Part shown: one piece after another, positions 45,703 to 58,078 of the stretch
Layout: each line of letters starts with the position of its first letter
Position numbering within the stretch: the first letter of the stretch is position 1
Notes under the pieces: model-generated
Database searches by the model: none
Told to the model about the DNA's origin: nothing
The model's input: only the letters and a program-made list of their open reading frames with translations
NCBI GenBank assembly: GCA_950295325.1
Contig: OX485805.1
Location: 21,439,501 to 21,503,500, forward strand
Reading direction: 5' to 3'
Length of the DNA stretch: 64,000 nucleotides
Origin: Polytrichum commune
Lineage: Eukaryota > Streptophyta > Polytrichopsida > Polytrichales > Polytrichaceae
Made by a program: the position numbers and the translations under genes

Positions 45703-47412
45703 CAGAGTCCGGGGAGATTTTTCACACAAACCCTCTAATAATTGATTAAAATGGGCCCCAACCGGTTATTATATATTTTTTTGTCGGTTTGGGTTGGATC
45801 CATGAAGTTCATCTAGTTCATTTCTCCCACTTCACATTTTACCTCGGTTGAAAGCCGTATGTAAAAAAAATGACTGGTAAAAAATTTGGACGTAAAAAAA
45901 CCATCCAGTAAAAAAATTTAATGTGAAAAAAATTGGCCCAAAAAAAATCCATTCAAATAATATTTTTCCCGGTTTTCATGTTTTTCTGAACTAAATTACA
46001 TTCCCTTATCAAAATACTCAATTTATCCTTACCAAGAATTGAACCTGGTTCAAATACCCCCCACCGGTTGTGGGCTAAGGATTTACAACCCTGCAAACCA
46101 CCAATGGCTTTAATTATTCTATGACTACAAATATCAACAAATTCATCTTACACACATATTCTTATACACATGTCATCCAATAGAATACAAACTTACAACA
46201 ATAAACTTCTTTAATCTAAGAATAAATTTACATGTTCTAATACAAAATAAAATAACACAAATTCATGATCCTTCTACATCTTTAAACGATTTGAAGCCAT
46301 TGAGGACAAGAGGAGTTTAAATTATTACAAATAACCACCAACACAATAATTTACTTTTCATGTACAAATTATACCAATTTATTATCTTCTTGCTCGAAAC
46401 CAATAACTCCACATAGATACCGTTTGGGGTGAGACAATAAATACCTAAATTTGGTGTTATTTTTTCATATTCCTATAGCTTTATTAATGATTTCATGATA
46501 ATCATTGATTGGTCCTTCTAAAACAACCCGTAAAACACTCTTCAAATTGTTTGTTAACATTTTATTTATTTATTTGGTTTTTATGCAATTTTGGACTGAA
46601 AATGCCCTCTCACAATTTACCGTGTTAATGCATTATACTCTAGCTATCTTAGCTAAAACTAACAAGTTCTCATACTTGATTTTAAAGGTGTGATCTCAAG
46701 TGATCATTGACCAAACATCTTCGAAGTTTTTATTCAACAAATTGGTAGTTGCTTATAATTTAAACGTAAAGAACTCTCTCTTTATTGCAATAAAATTTAT
46801 TAATGAGTGTATCTTTCTTCCTCCAATTTCACGCTCAATTCCATATTGGCCATATAACAACTCCAAATCACCACCCTCCAATTGGCCAAACTAACTTATT
46901 TATACAACATATTAGTCGGATCCAACACTTTAAAAGTTGTCATGATGTGGTTGTCTTCAAATCTAGATTCTAATGCATTACATACGGCTAAAGCCAAAAT
47001 ACTTTTGAAATGCCACTGCATGTATAAGGTCTTGTTCCGTTCTATCCCCTATTATTTCAATATCATGAAATTTGCCTATTCTAATCTCACTCAATAGCCT
47101 CCTCAAATATCCTCCTTGAGAAAATAAATTCCGATAGAATGTGTTATCCGATCTGCTTATTGAAGGTCCCACTATTCAAATCCGCAGTCCCTTCAATGAA
47201 GTACATACAAATTTGTACAATATCGGTCTTTATCATCTATCATATTATAGTTATGTTCATGAATTTATTTTGAAATAGATGTGATAACATAGATAAAATA
47301 TGCAAAATATCCCCAAAAATTAAAACACATAGTAAACTTAAAGGTTTGAAGTTTTCTAGATATATTCGATCCAACTCCATCCTGTATAGTATCGTGATGG
47401 TCCCGAAAGTAA
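45703..47412 (-). mobile_element. Older hAT element, 3' half (C-terminal transposase remnant)
   Basis: A terminus-like CAGAGTCCGGGGAG sits at 45703. At 46490-46700, read on the minus strand, lies the degraded CERAFS-type dimerisation region, aligning with 47990-48180 of the younger element. 46978-47172 aligns with the younger element's GGHLRKLSSEIHEK block (here GGYLRRLLSEIRIG). A shared 3' segment with GAATTGAACCTGGTTCAAAT-like sequence (46035-46085) matches 47705-47760. Stops are frequent. The 5' half continues at 52968. Confidence 0.75.
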
Positions 47413-47420
47413 GTTAGAAC

Positions 47421-47640
47421 CAATGTTCGGGGAGTTTTTTACAAAAATTGGTAGATTTCCGATCTTTTATGAAAAAATTCGGATTTTTATTTTTTTGATC
47501 GGAAGCTACCTAAATCTAATTTTTTTTGTCGGTTAAATTCCGATATTTAACTTTCTCATTCGGTAATTTTCTGATTTTATGAATTTCAATTCGGTATGTT
47601 TCCGAATATTTGTATTGTATGTCGGATTTGTTTTTTTTTT
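47421..47640. repeat. Left subterminal TCGG/CCGA motif array of the hAT
   Basis: Repeated TTCGG, TCGGA, CCGAT and CCGAA words occur at intervals of about 15-35 bases, as subterminal transposase-binding repeats do in hAT elements. Confidence 0.6.
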
Positions 47641-47836
47641 TTATAAAAAATTGGTATTATGCTTTTAAATGGGTGAATTTGTGTTGATATAAAATCCAAG
47701 TATCCTTAGAAGGATTTGAACCTTGCCAAGCCCCCACCAACTTGGGGCCAAAGATTTAGCCTTGAAAAAATATATAAATCCAAAAAGGGTTCATACATTA
47801 TTAAGAGGCTAGTTAGTTCAACTATACATGCATCTC

Positions 47837-50042
47837 TTAGATATCCGTATCCTCAAAATTAGAAAACATAGTTGAACTTACTGAACAAGATGCATCACTT
47901 CCCAAAGACACATAAAGTGAAGGATTAACATATAAAAACCGGCATTCAGTTTCACTTTTCCACAAAGGAATTGCCTCTTCAATAATATTATCAAAGTTCT
48001 CATTTGGTCTCTCTAAAGCAATTCTAAGCATAGCTTTCAAATTTTTACTTCTAAGTCTATTTCTCATTCGTGTTTTTATTAAATTTTGGACACTAAACGC
48101 CCTTTCACAAGTAGATGTTGATACACATTGTACTCTAGCCAAATCAGCAAGGATAAGCAAATTAGGATATCGGGTTTGCAAAGAATGATTCCATGTGATC
48201 ATGCCCCATAAATCTCTACAAGTCTTATCTCTCCATTCAGTGGTGGCTTACAATTTGAAAGCTAGAAATTCACGCTTACAAGCCATCACATCAACGAAGG
48301 GGAGAAATTTTAAACCTTCTTGGGAGCGATCATATCCATAGTGTGCTAGTAATATCTCCAATTCAACCACCTCCCAATTTTGGAGGCCTATTTGCTTTGA
48401 AGGCATATTAGTAGGATTTAAGATTTTAAAACATGAAATAAGATCATTGTCTACAAATCTAGCATCCAAGCCTGCACAAACAGCTTCCGCAAAGGCATGT
48501 TAGAATTTAAGTGCTTTCTCAAGGTCATCTCCTAATCTAGACCGGTTTATTTCAAAACCGTGATACATTTTTTCATGAATTTCACTTGAAAGCTTTCGAA
48601 GATGACCCCCAAAAGGGCCATATTCGGAAATGACATGATAGCCAGTGTTTTCGTTAAATGTGGAAGTATTCAAATCAGTTTGCTTAACAATAAACAACAT
48701 TCTAATTTGTGCTATCTCGGTTCTAACAATACTACCAATAGTTGTAACATCCACAAATTTGTTTTGAAAAATCTTTGATAACAATGCTAAGGAATGTAAG
48801 ATATCAGCTAGAAAATACAATATATATATGTATTTAAATTGTTTTAACTTGGCAAAAACAACCTTCGTTTGACCAAGACTTTTTTGTCTTTCATATTACG
48901 AAAAAAACACAAAATAAACTCTAACGAATCACATATGGTAGTCACAGCTTGCCATCTACTAAGCCATCGTATCTTATGATACCGTTTCATAATTTTTTTA
49001 GCATAAAAAAATATTGTTTGCAAGGTTATGAGTGCATGTTTACGCTTACTTGACATATTAAAGTATGAAGCAATTGCATTCAAAATATTATCAACCTTAT
49101 CGGATATTATCTTGCAATCTGATGCTTTAGATGCATCAAGTGCAGCTAGATTAGTCTTATGAGCAACACAATGACAAGACAAAATGAATGGATTTAGGTT
49201 GTTTTTCAATTTTGTTGCTACTCCACCATGAGATCCCACCATGGTGCTTGCACCATCACTGCCAAATGCCACACACTTGTATAAATTAAGTTCCCAAATC
49301 TTTAAGTGATTGACTAAACATTCAAAAATAATACTAGCATCTTTTTTCACACCCTCAATCTCTAACAAACCTAAAAAAAACAGTCAAAGGCATACCTTCC
49401 TTTATAATTGTAGCAAATACAACAAGATGACCGGTAATACTTATGTCCGTAGATTCATCAATCATGATATCATAGAAAGGAGAATTTCGAATCCTATATA
49501 TGATTTTTTTTATGACATTAGACATATATTCAATTAAATCAGCACATGATTTTTCATCATGATACAAAGATGTAATGATAGGAGCCTTTACACTAGCAAG
49601 CAATGAACACAAAGGAGGAAATTTTGCATAAAGGAGGGATTGCTTTCCTATAAAGTAGGCAGCACGAAACAATGATGACAATGATTCATCACATGCACGT
49701 TGCCCTTATTTGATCGCCTTCTCCAACACTTTGTAAATCCAACAAATTTTTTTATGTTCACTAGAACATGCATGATCATGAAATGCACTTACCTTTAGAT
49801 TTTTGGATCCCTCTTTGGCATATAGCGAACGTCCACCCTTCTCCTTGCAGATTTTACAACACACTCTTCCCGAATCGGGAGAAAAATCTAGCCGATTGGT
49901 CTTTCCATATACCTTGTGCATTTGAAACTTGAGAAGAGGGTAAATCATCCAATGCACATGTTTCAGATGCTAAATCATCTGTGTCAATATTTCGAGGAGT
50001 GGTCAAAAAATGTTCCTTTAAGGACCTTTGTCGTTTTGCCAT
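47837..50042 (-). pseudogene. hAT transposase with N-terminal zinc finger, broken
   Basis: It starts MAKRQRSLKEHF at 50042. Next come a zinc-finger-like CCKICKEKGG..HDHACSSEHKK (about 49870-49740), YDIMIDESTDISITGHL (first catalytic Asp), FGSDGASTMVGSHGGVA (second Asp region), and SCHCVAHKTNLAALD. The C-terminal dimerisation domain has CERAFSVQNLIKTRMRNRL, with the expected Glu. The overall plan resembles the KIAA1586/zinc finger 862 type of hAT protein. Lesions include in-frame stops near 49706, 48500 and 48248 and frameshifts near 49880, 49370 (poly-A run) and 48830. It cannot encode an active enzyme as it stands. Confidence 0.88.
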
Positions 50043-50479
50043 TCCTAATTCCAAGCCCACATTTCATGTAAGAAAATTGGGAGGACCTACGTATTCAATC
50101 AAGAGATAAACGAAGCTACACTTATGATACCTATATCATATAACATACACAATTTTCTAAACTACACACTAAGTCACTGAATACACATAGCGGTATATAT
50201 ACTTCCGCAGTACCCTCCACATTTCACAAATATGCATCACATATCTTCTTAGTTTTGAAGAACAAGTACATTCGGTTACTGTAACCGAACAAGCAGAACT
50301 AAGCACATTACAATAACCAAAAAAACAGAACAAACACATTCCAGTAAGCGAACAAGCACAGCAAGCACATTACAGTAACCGAACAAGCACATTAGGTTAG
50401 TTGAAGATCAGGTTGAAGAAGAGTATCATGTATTGTAAGAAATAAAGTCTTCCTCTCGTCGCGACTACCAATTGAGGTC

Positions 50480-51480
50480 ATGTCCTTCAAATGCGAACTT
50501 CAACAACAATGCACCGAGTCCACCGCTGTCTCCATGGATACCTCGTTCTATCTCGAACTACAACTTTTCATTACCAGCAAAGCACCGGGCTACTCGACTT
50601 GACCGAAGCTACTTCAGCGGATTTTTACCTAGCATGGCGAACATGACCTTTGATTTTTAGCAGATCACCACTTCCATGTCTAAATATCCAACGTCGCCCA
50701 AAGAGCAAGAATCCAGCAACAAGTGCCCATAAGAGCTTGCAAACCCCTCAATCTTACACTGGACTCTCTGTTTGATCTCAGTCCATGAGATAAAGAGAGA
50801 AAGAAAGTCCTAAGAAGAAACGAAAAAAGAAGCTCAACACCACCTCTTGTGGAGCGGATGTGTAAGGAGTAGATGTAGATGATTGGAATGACAAAGATAA
50901 AACGACGTGAGTAGTGAGAGAGAGAGAGAGAGAACGATGGATTAGTTAAGAAAGAGGGAGTCAGCCAACAGACGTAATCCCAAGCTACAACCAATGCCGA
51001 GGTACCCACAATGTACACACAGGTGGGAGGGAGAGCTTGGAAACCTCTGAGAGAAAGGGAGAGAAAGTCCCAAGGATGAACCCAAGAAAAAGCTCAGAAC
51101 ACCACCTCTATGGAAAAGGTATAGAAAGGATGACTGAGTAGAAACTAGAGTAGATAGAGGGGATTGAAAGAATGGAAAGGACTACGAGGGAGTAGATTGA
51201 TAGAAGGACGATTTATTACTTGAAGAGAGTCTGCAATCCAGCCAAGCTACAACCAATGCTGAGAATCCCACAATGTAGTACGTGCACTCACTCATGCATC
51301 AACACCTCGGTCCTTTCCATTACCAGTGCCGATTTTTTCAACAACGGAGCAAACAATTTCCATGTTCAACATCAACATCATGAACAGTGCAACGAAAGCT
51401 CTCTGCGTGGAACTCCCGAGGTTGGATCCAGTAGGCATTCCAGCTTTCGTGAACTCGATGACTTTGAACTTTGATCAGGT
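50480..51480 (+). repeat. Mirror-ordered duplication (A-B-B-A) inside the hAT
   Basis: Blocks A (50560-50660 and 51390-51480) encode similar short peptides (RLDRSYFSGFLPSMANMTFD; RLDPVGIPAFVNSMTLNFDQ). Blocks B (50720-51015 and 51025-51275) share GAGCTTG.AAACC, GAGAGAAAGTCC, CAACACCACCTCT-like sequence and CAAGCTACAACCAATGC. The whole is GC-richer than the element's ends. The origin is unknown; it may be captured DNA. Confidence 0.55.
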
Positions 51481-52048
51481 TGGCGAAGATGAAATTTTGC
51501 ATCATCAGATTCGACTCAAAATAATGGGCCGGTGGACGAAGGTGTCCGAAATGAGGCAGGGCAAAACATCTACTAAAATCCTCGATTTGGATCTAAACCC
51601 GAATCTCGGTCGATGGATGGGCATGAGGTTTCTCAGCATCGACATCGACAAGATCATTGTCGTTCATCGTTGTGTTCTCGTCAAGCTCATGAGAATTCAA
51701 CTTGCCGGGAACAATCTGCTCGGATGCGATGCAATTGACGTGTTTCTAGACAAACTTGGTCACAAAGCGACAATGCTTGATCACCACATCCAACTGCATC
51801 TCCTTCTTGAGATGGGGCTAGGTTTCAATTTTTTGTCCTTACCTTTGCCTCAGAGATCACAGACTAGTGCTTCATGGCGACGTACAAGTGGCGAGATTGG
51901 AAGAAGTATTACCGAATCGGTGACATACCCACATGTGGTAAATGTTGCGGTGAGTTCGGAAGCTAAAGAGCGATCTGTAGATGAGAGGAGTGACCATGTT
52001 AGCAGACGAAGACCCTCGGCGATGATTGCGTGGCACAACCCTACGTGA
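51326..52048 (+). other. Open frame of 240 codons within the hAT, uncertain
   Basis: The longest frame in the GC-richer part of the element, opposite to the transposase. It contains block A2 (RLDPVGIPAFVNSMTLNFDQ) and ILDLDLNPNLGRWMGMRF. I recognise no domain and composition is mixed. The block-A peptide pattern also appears at 50560-50660, so the N-terminal part might derive from a real coding sequence that was captured and duplicated. Confidence 0.25.
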
Positions 52049-52734
52049 CATACACTAGCAAGCAACCGGTGCAGATGATGAACAAGTGGTAACAAGTTTG
52101 AACCTCATGATTACGGAGTCCCTGACCTTCGAACTAGTAGCAGCATGCAACAGCTTAAAGTGCGCAGACACAACGATGGATGTATGTCGAAATCTGATCT
52201 CCTCGCAGGATCGGACCCAATGAACAGGGAGTGCCGATCTTTAGCTGAGCTAGCCGTTACAGATAGAAATCCCAGTAGATCGCAGGTGGAGCTCACACAA
52301 ACGATCGCCCCCCTAGCAGGTTCTTACAACAGTGGATCGATCAGATTGCACCCACGAACTGTTACAAATTCCTCCTCGCATGCTAGCACCCACATCAAGC
52401 AGAAAGATCCATCACCCACAAAGATCTTCCCAAAGGCTACAAACTCCTATTCGCACCCAAATCAAGATGAATCTAGCAGAAGCGGAAGAGCAGTAGAGAG
52501 AGCACTCAGCACAGAGAGAAATCCCGATGGAAGAGTGAGATACTCTGCAGAAAGGACTCCAGCTCCTTATACTCGTGACAGAGGGTCCTTGGATGTTTAG
52601 AGCGGCTCAAAACCCTAATTGGCCTTGTGAACGGAACCTTCCCTAAATTACTTAGCCTTCATGGTTCTTAGAATCTTAACCTTATGAGTTATGACTCTAG
52701 TATTACCCTAGTAAAAACTTCCGCCCTATCCCTA

Positions 52735-52959
52735 ATCCCTTCGGTTACTTGCCTAAAATTTAAAAATTGGCTCGGTAAATATCCTAAAATATGATGCCTC
52801 AACCGGCTATATTGCCGATATTTTCTCATTTCAATCGGTCAATTTCCGACCTTTTAAATTTTAAGTCGGTACCTCGTCCGAATCATTGCAAATTCATTCA
52901 GAAATCTTCAAAAAAATTCGGCTAGCTCGTAACTAAAGTTCGGTACTCCCCGTTCATTG
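52735..52959. repeat. Right subterminal TCGG/CCGA motif array of the hAT
   Basis: TCGGT, CCGGC, GCCGAT, TCGGTCAATTTCCGA, GTCCGAAT and TTCGGCT words are spaced along the terminal 225 bases, mirroring the left end. Confidence 0.6.
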
Positions 52960-52967
52960 GTTAGAAC

Positions 52968-54123
52968 GTTTTTTAAAGAATCACAAAGGCTTGTCACGGC
53001 TTGTCACCGTGATAACCACCTAATTTTGTAGTATTTTTTCAAACATTTTGTAGAATCAACAAGTTCTTATTACAATAAAAGCAATGCATGTTTTTTGCAC
53101 GATTTCTTGAAATGTGTGGCTACTGAATTCAAGAGTCCATATATTTATCTAAACATGTCTTTGCAAGGTCCAACCTTTATTGCATCTATAGGCGTTAAGT
53201 TTGTTCTATGTGTCGCACAATGGACGGAAATTAAGAAATGATTTACCTTCTCTTTCAAATGCACGGCAACCCCATTTTGTTTGCCGATCATGGTCAACGC
53301 TCCATTTGAGCCAAATCCCACATATTTATCAAAATTTAGTCCCCAATCCTTCATGCTTCTTGTTAATATTTCAAATATTATGCATGCATCTTTCTTTCCC
53401 TCTTCAATATATAATAATTCAAGAAAAATACAAAGAACAAGGCTTTTCTTTATAAAACTAGCAAAGATAACAAGATGATATGTTACTGTTATATCTATGG
53501 ACTCATTAATTATAATATTAAAAATCTAGAGTGTCGGACTTTATTTAATATTTTTTTGAATCACTGATGAAATGCAAAAAAAAATTACCACAATTTTTCT
53601 TATCATAACAAAATTTCTCCGTCATATTAGCTTTAACCTTTACAAACAAACAACACAAACCTGAAAACTTATGAAAGGGAATGACTTCCTTCCTTATATA
53701 ATAGAATGTTTAGAACAAAGAATGCATGGCTTCATCGCATGTTCGATTCGCCTCTGCAATACCTTTATCCATTGTTCGCTCTCAATTTTGTATTGCCCAA
53801 GTCAAACGTCCATGCTCTGCCCTCTTCCCATGGTCTTATAGGTTGATATTTGAATGTTAATGTTGCCCACAGTGACAAAGGTTGATCTATTTCATTTTTG
53901 TCTACAAATTTTGCAAAAAATCCTATCCATTGCAAAATCAAATTCAATCCAATCAAACTTACTATACCATGCATCCTTCCACATACTCACATCAATTTCC
54001 AATGAAATCATTTCCAAACGAGAGGTGTAACCCTCAGATGATGATGATGTCTAAATAAATGTTGAGTCATCACTCTGTGAATTTATACAACATAGTGCGC
54101 GTGCATTTTTGTCTTTTCGCCAT
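52968..54123 (-). pseudogene. Older hAT element, 5' half (N-terminal transposase remnant)
   Basis: On the minus strand MAKRQKCTRTMLYKF starts near 54123 (MAKRQRSLKEHF in the younger copy). 53145-53354 reads DKYVGFGSNGALTMIGKQNG and VHCATHRTNLTPIDA, aligning with the FGSDGASTMVGSHGG and CHCVAHKTNLAALDA region. The Asp of SDG is Asn here. It stops where the central part should follow, and the C-terminal part is found 5.5 kb away at 46.5-47.2 kb, on the far side of the younger insertion. Confidence 0.75.
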
Positions 54124-54224
54124 GACAAGATAAAAATGCTAGACTGCACAAATACCCTAGAATAAAATCCAATTTCAATGTGCCCGTGAATTAAAATAAC
54201 ATGTTGTTGCACACCCAACCCGCA

Positions 54225-54695
54225 TCAATATCCAACATGAAACCAACAACCACAAACATTCAAACTAAACTACACATGCACTAACATTCAAACTAAACCA
54301 GCAACCACTAACATCCCTATTAAACCAACAACCACTACCATCCAAACTAAAGCAGCCTACAATAACATTCCCACTAAACCAGCAAACACAAGCATTCAAA
54401 CTAAATCAACTTACACTAACATTCAACCTAAAGCAGCATGCACTAACATTCCTAGTAAACCATCAAACACAAACATTCAAACTTAACCAACATTCATTAT
54501 CATCCAACCTAGACCAGCAACGACTAACATTCATAGTAAACCAACAATCATAAACACTCGACCTAAAATATCAAACACAAACATTCAAACTAAACCAACA
54601 TTCATTAACATCCAACCTAAACCAACAACCACTAACATTTACACCAAAATCAACATCAACTAACATTCAACCTAGACCAACAACCATTGTGGTAC
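54225..54695. repeat. Degenerate CA-rich tandem repeat
   Basis: About 15-18 imperfect copies of a 25-32-base unit built on AAACCAACAACCACTAACAT and TCAAACTAAACCAGCA. There is no coding potential. Unit length varies, so this resembles a decaying minisatellite. Confidence 0.8.
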
Positions 54696-54699
54696 TTTT

Positions 54700-55950
54700 G
54701 GGCACCCCCCTGTGAAGGAACCTAAAAGTATCGCAATAGCCCTTCGGTAAGGGTGGCTTGCCTTGGCAGGTGCCCAAGCCAAACCTGAGTGTTATGATAT
54801 TTAATGAGTATTTTAGGTTTGTGGAGGAATTTGATAATCGCGTCATATCCTTCTGATAGGTTGTGCCTAGATTTTAAATGCCTAAGATAATTATCAATTT
54901 CCCTAACCTAATGCCTAATCTATCTTAGTCTATACGCAAACCCACTAGCCTTGGGATCAAGGCAACCTAACCCTAATGAATGAAATAACCTTATTTTTTA
55001 CATGGGGCCACATTTAAATCTTTACTTCTTATATATTAAATTCTCTAAATAGGGAGACCTTAATTAAGTTCTCACCCTCTCAACTTTCATTCTTAGTTTA
55101 TGGTTGATTGAACAAAACCTATGTTATTAAGTTTATAATTTATGGCACCACCACCTACCTCTTTGGTGCATGCCCTAATCCGAACCCTTCAAGGTTCTGT
55201 GTGGGTCTATTGAAGGTTGATTGATACTTACACCTTCTGATCTTTACCACCGGAGAGATAGTCTCAATCCTCCGAGTTAAGTTTCCGGTTGGTTTTTGCC
55301 CACGGGAATTGTATAAATTTTGTTGGTTATTAATTAGTTTAACACGGTTTGACCACGAAAATTCAATTTAATGGGACCGGGGAATAAGGCAACTTGTGTG
55401 TTCAACCTGTTGAAAAATCTTCAAGGATTAAGGCCATCACTTTTAATTATTGGGACCAATAACATGATGTTGGTTTCATGGGTCATTACTCCCACCTTAC
55501 TACCTACAGACATGCAGAGTGGTCATGCTGGTGATTAACTCAGCTTCACCACACACGAACGAGATATTTATGGAAAATTATTACCACAACACTTAACCGA
55601 GAAGCTCCGCACATATGGGAGTTGGAATCCCCCTCGGCGGCTAGGTGGGTGATGCCCCCCTAGCCTTACATGAATAGTTGGGTTGGATGAGAATTTACCT
55701 TTGCCGCGCTCCCTCCAACCCTAATTTGAAGGGTGTAGGGTTATAAAGCTTACCAATTGACTCCCATCTTGACTTGGCGATGATTGGTGCAAAATTCCTA
55801 TTCCAACGCTCAGCTGTCCATAGCACCAACTTGTATCCACCGGCCTTGGATGGACGAACCTCTTATTGTAAGGCAGTAGACACCCTTCGCTTAAACGGCC
55901 ACAACTTTTGCTCCCAAGCTTTAATTGGAGCAATTATTAATAATATGAAA
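54700..55950. other. Unassigned moderately GC-rich DNA
   Basis: No gene with a recognisable domain. The sequence is less AT-rich than its surroundings and holds long unbroken non-repetitive stretches, so an old LTR or untranslated part of a retroelement is possible, but no paired repeat was found. Confidence 0.3.
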
Positions 55951-55954
55951 AAAT

Positions 55955-56245
55955 AACAATAAGAACTATAATTCATCCAATTATCAAAGTAATTATATAT
56001 ATCTCCTTAAAGATATAAGCTTACAAAGTCAGTTCTTATATTTTAAGAGGTAGTTCAGATACCTTCATTAAAATACTTATAACTTCTACACATCAAATTA
56101 TATTCTAGCAAGTTTATAACAAGAACTATAACACATCTATATATCAAAGCAACTGAATAATTCTTCGTTTAGTTATGTGCTTACAAAGTTAGCGCTTGTA
56201 AATTGAGTGGCAGCTGAGATACCTTCACTCAAACCCTCTATGAGC
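55955..56245. repeat. Tandem duplication (about 160 bp x 2)
   Basis: Both copies contain AACAAGAACTATAA.ACATC-like, ATCAAAG.AA, GCTTACAAAGTYAG and GATACCTTCA..AAA blocks. Confidence 0.65.
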
Positions 56246-56588
56246 CCAAAATGGTTGCTCATATTTGTTTTATGCTTAGAATTTACTTAGAATTGCATTT
56301 GAATTTGTTATTGAAACAATTAAAAGTATTAAAAAGAGTGAGGTTTGGTGTGGAGTTCGGTTTTAGGCCTTAGGCTTATTTTGTGTGGTTAATTAGAAGT
56401 TTAGCAACATTAGTGGGTTGGTTTGATTAAGTTAAGTGTGTGTGTTAAGAAAGGGGAAGGGCCTTGGGTTTAATTGATTGATTTGAGGCCTTTCCTTGTT
56501 GCTTTAAGGGTGGAGGGTTTAGTGGATAGGCTTGATCTAATTTTAGTTGGGTAAGGTTAGGGGGTGTGTGGCTTTGGGTGCACCTACC

Positions 56589-56632
56589 TTCCCTCTCTCC
56601 TTCTCTCCCCTCTCTCTCTCCCTCTCCCTTCT
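56589..56632. repeat. CT-rich low-complexity tract
   Basis: Runs of CCCTCTCTCC and (CT)n immediately precede the minisatellite at 56645. Confidence 0.9.
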
Positions 56633-56644
56633 TCATCCTAAAGA

Positions 56645-57185
56645 AGCCAGCAGCTGAGTTAAGGATTCGGGGAGCTGCAGACAGCAGCTGAGTTAAGGAA
56701 TTCGGGGAGCTAAGCCAGCAGCTGAGTTAAGGATTCGGGGAGCTGCAGACAACAGCTGAATTAAGGAATTCGGGGAACTGAAGCCAGCAGCTGAGTTAAG
56801 GATTCGGGGAGCTGCAGACAACAGCTGAGTTAAGGAATTTGGGGAGCTGCAGATAGCAACTGAGTTAAGGAATTCGGGGAGCTGAGCGAGCAGCTGAGTT
56901 AAGTAATTCGGAGGAGTTGTAGCCAACAGCTGAGTTAAGGATTCGGAAGGGCTGCAGCCAACAACTGGGTTAAGGAATGCAGGAAGGGCTGCAGCCAACA
57001 ACTGAGTTAAGGATTCAGGGAGCTGAAGCCAGCAGCTGAGTTAAGGATTCGGGGAGCTGCAGACAACAACTAGGTTAAGGAATGCGGGAAGGGCTGCAGC
57101 CAGCAGCTGAGTTAAGGATTCATGGAGCTGCAGACAGCAGCTGAGTTAAGGAGTTTGAAGGAGCTGCAGTCATTCGGCAGCTGGG
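56645..57185. repeat. Minisatellite of about 35-bp units
   Basis: About 15 copies of a unit containing AGCAGCTGAGTTAAGG, ATTCGGGGAGCTG and CAGACA/AGC. Copies differ by short indels. On the minus strand part of it reads as a repeating peptide (SLTQLLSAAPRILNSAAG) with no start or flanking gene, so it is not treated as coding. Confidence 0.92.
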
Positions 57186-57189
57186 TCGG

Positions 57190-58070
57190 TACCTAAGGGT
57201 TGAGACTAAATAGTAGAAAGGAGGACACTTACTAGTGTGACACTAGATTAGGTTATAGTTAGTTAATAGGGTATTTACGTAATATTAATTAGATAATTAG
57301 TTCATTAGCAAGTTAGGTGACTACAAGGCATTAGTAGGTGGCATTAGGGAGGTGGACTTGTGATTGAGTTGTGTGGGATTGTAATTGAGGGCGCTAATAG
57401 TGCCATTATAGAGAAGAGTGTTTCTTAACACTTGTAATCTTGATATGGAATGAATTGGGATGCCAAACATTGATGTGAAATGCAATGGAAGTAAATGACA
57501 TTGGAATGATTTAGCTAGGTTAGTATGAATGTGATCCCCACTCCCTCACCCGGACTAGGACGCTTAAGGGTGGGTGGTTTGGCCTCACACCCTCATAACG
57601 TTTTGCTCTCTAACTTAGATTCTAACAAGTTTAGGTTTTTTGAGAGCTAACATAAACTCATAGAGGACTAGATTTACTCAAAATTTGAAGGCTAAATTAT
57701 ATTTTTTGTGTCTACTATACTTGATTGAAAGTGGTACAACGACTTAGGGATGTGTTAAAAAACACACTACCTTCTCTCACAAGTTATAACTATAAGAATT
57801 CTAACTTATGCCTATATTGAATGAATGAAAATGTTTTATCCTTCTAACTAAAATTCTAGAGGGCTTCGCCGTGCTAAAATAAGAATTCGGAGAAAAGACC
57901 GAAAGGGGAAGAGAAGCTTCCTATCTTGTCATACAAAGGTAGATGGTTCTTAAATGGTTACATTTTCCAACTAACCCAATTCTCCAAGGATATGAAATGC
58001 ATCATTAATATGAAATGGTTAGCAAATCCAATTCAAGGCCATAGCCAATTCCTTATAATTGTCGGAGCTC
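57190..58070. other. Gene-free DNA
   Basis: No supported gene, RNA or terminal repeat apart from the target duplication of the following MITE at its end. Confidence 0.5.
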
Positions 58071-58078
58071 ACATGAAT

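Larger units (their letters stand above)
47421..52959 (-). mobile_element. hAT element, 5.5 kb, with TIRs and 8-bp target duplication GTTAGAAC
   Basis: The left end is CAATGTTCGGGGAGT and the right end is CTCCCCGTTCATTG. The duplication GTTAGAAC is exact (47413-47420 and 52960-52967). Both subterminal regions are packed with TCGG/CCGA words. The transposase lies on the minus strand (50042-47837) and the upstream 2.7 kb holds duplicated GC-rich sequence of unknown origin. It interrupts an older hAT of the same lineage, whose N-terminal half is at 52968-54123 and C-terminal half at 45703-47412. Confidence 0.93.

Noticed and set aside
46035-47760. tRNA-like sequences (GGTTCAAAT, GGATTTGAACC)
   Set aside because: No cloverleaf could be formed around them. 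They are homologous positions in two hAT copies.
52145-52600. 151-codon frame as a gene
   Set aside because: It has low-complexity Ser/Arg composition, no domain, and lies in the non-transposase part of the hAT.
56693-57001. Repeat protein encoded by the minisatellite
   Set aside because: The frame is a by-product of a repeat unit that is close to a multiple of three; there is no gene context.
56645-57185. CRISPR-like array
   Set aside because: Units are contiguous and degenerate, with no unique spacers, and the genome is a plant's. It is a minisatellite.
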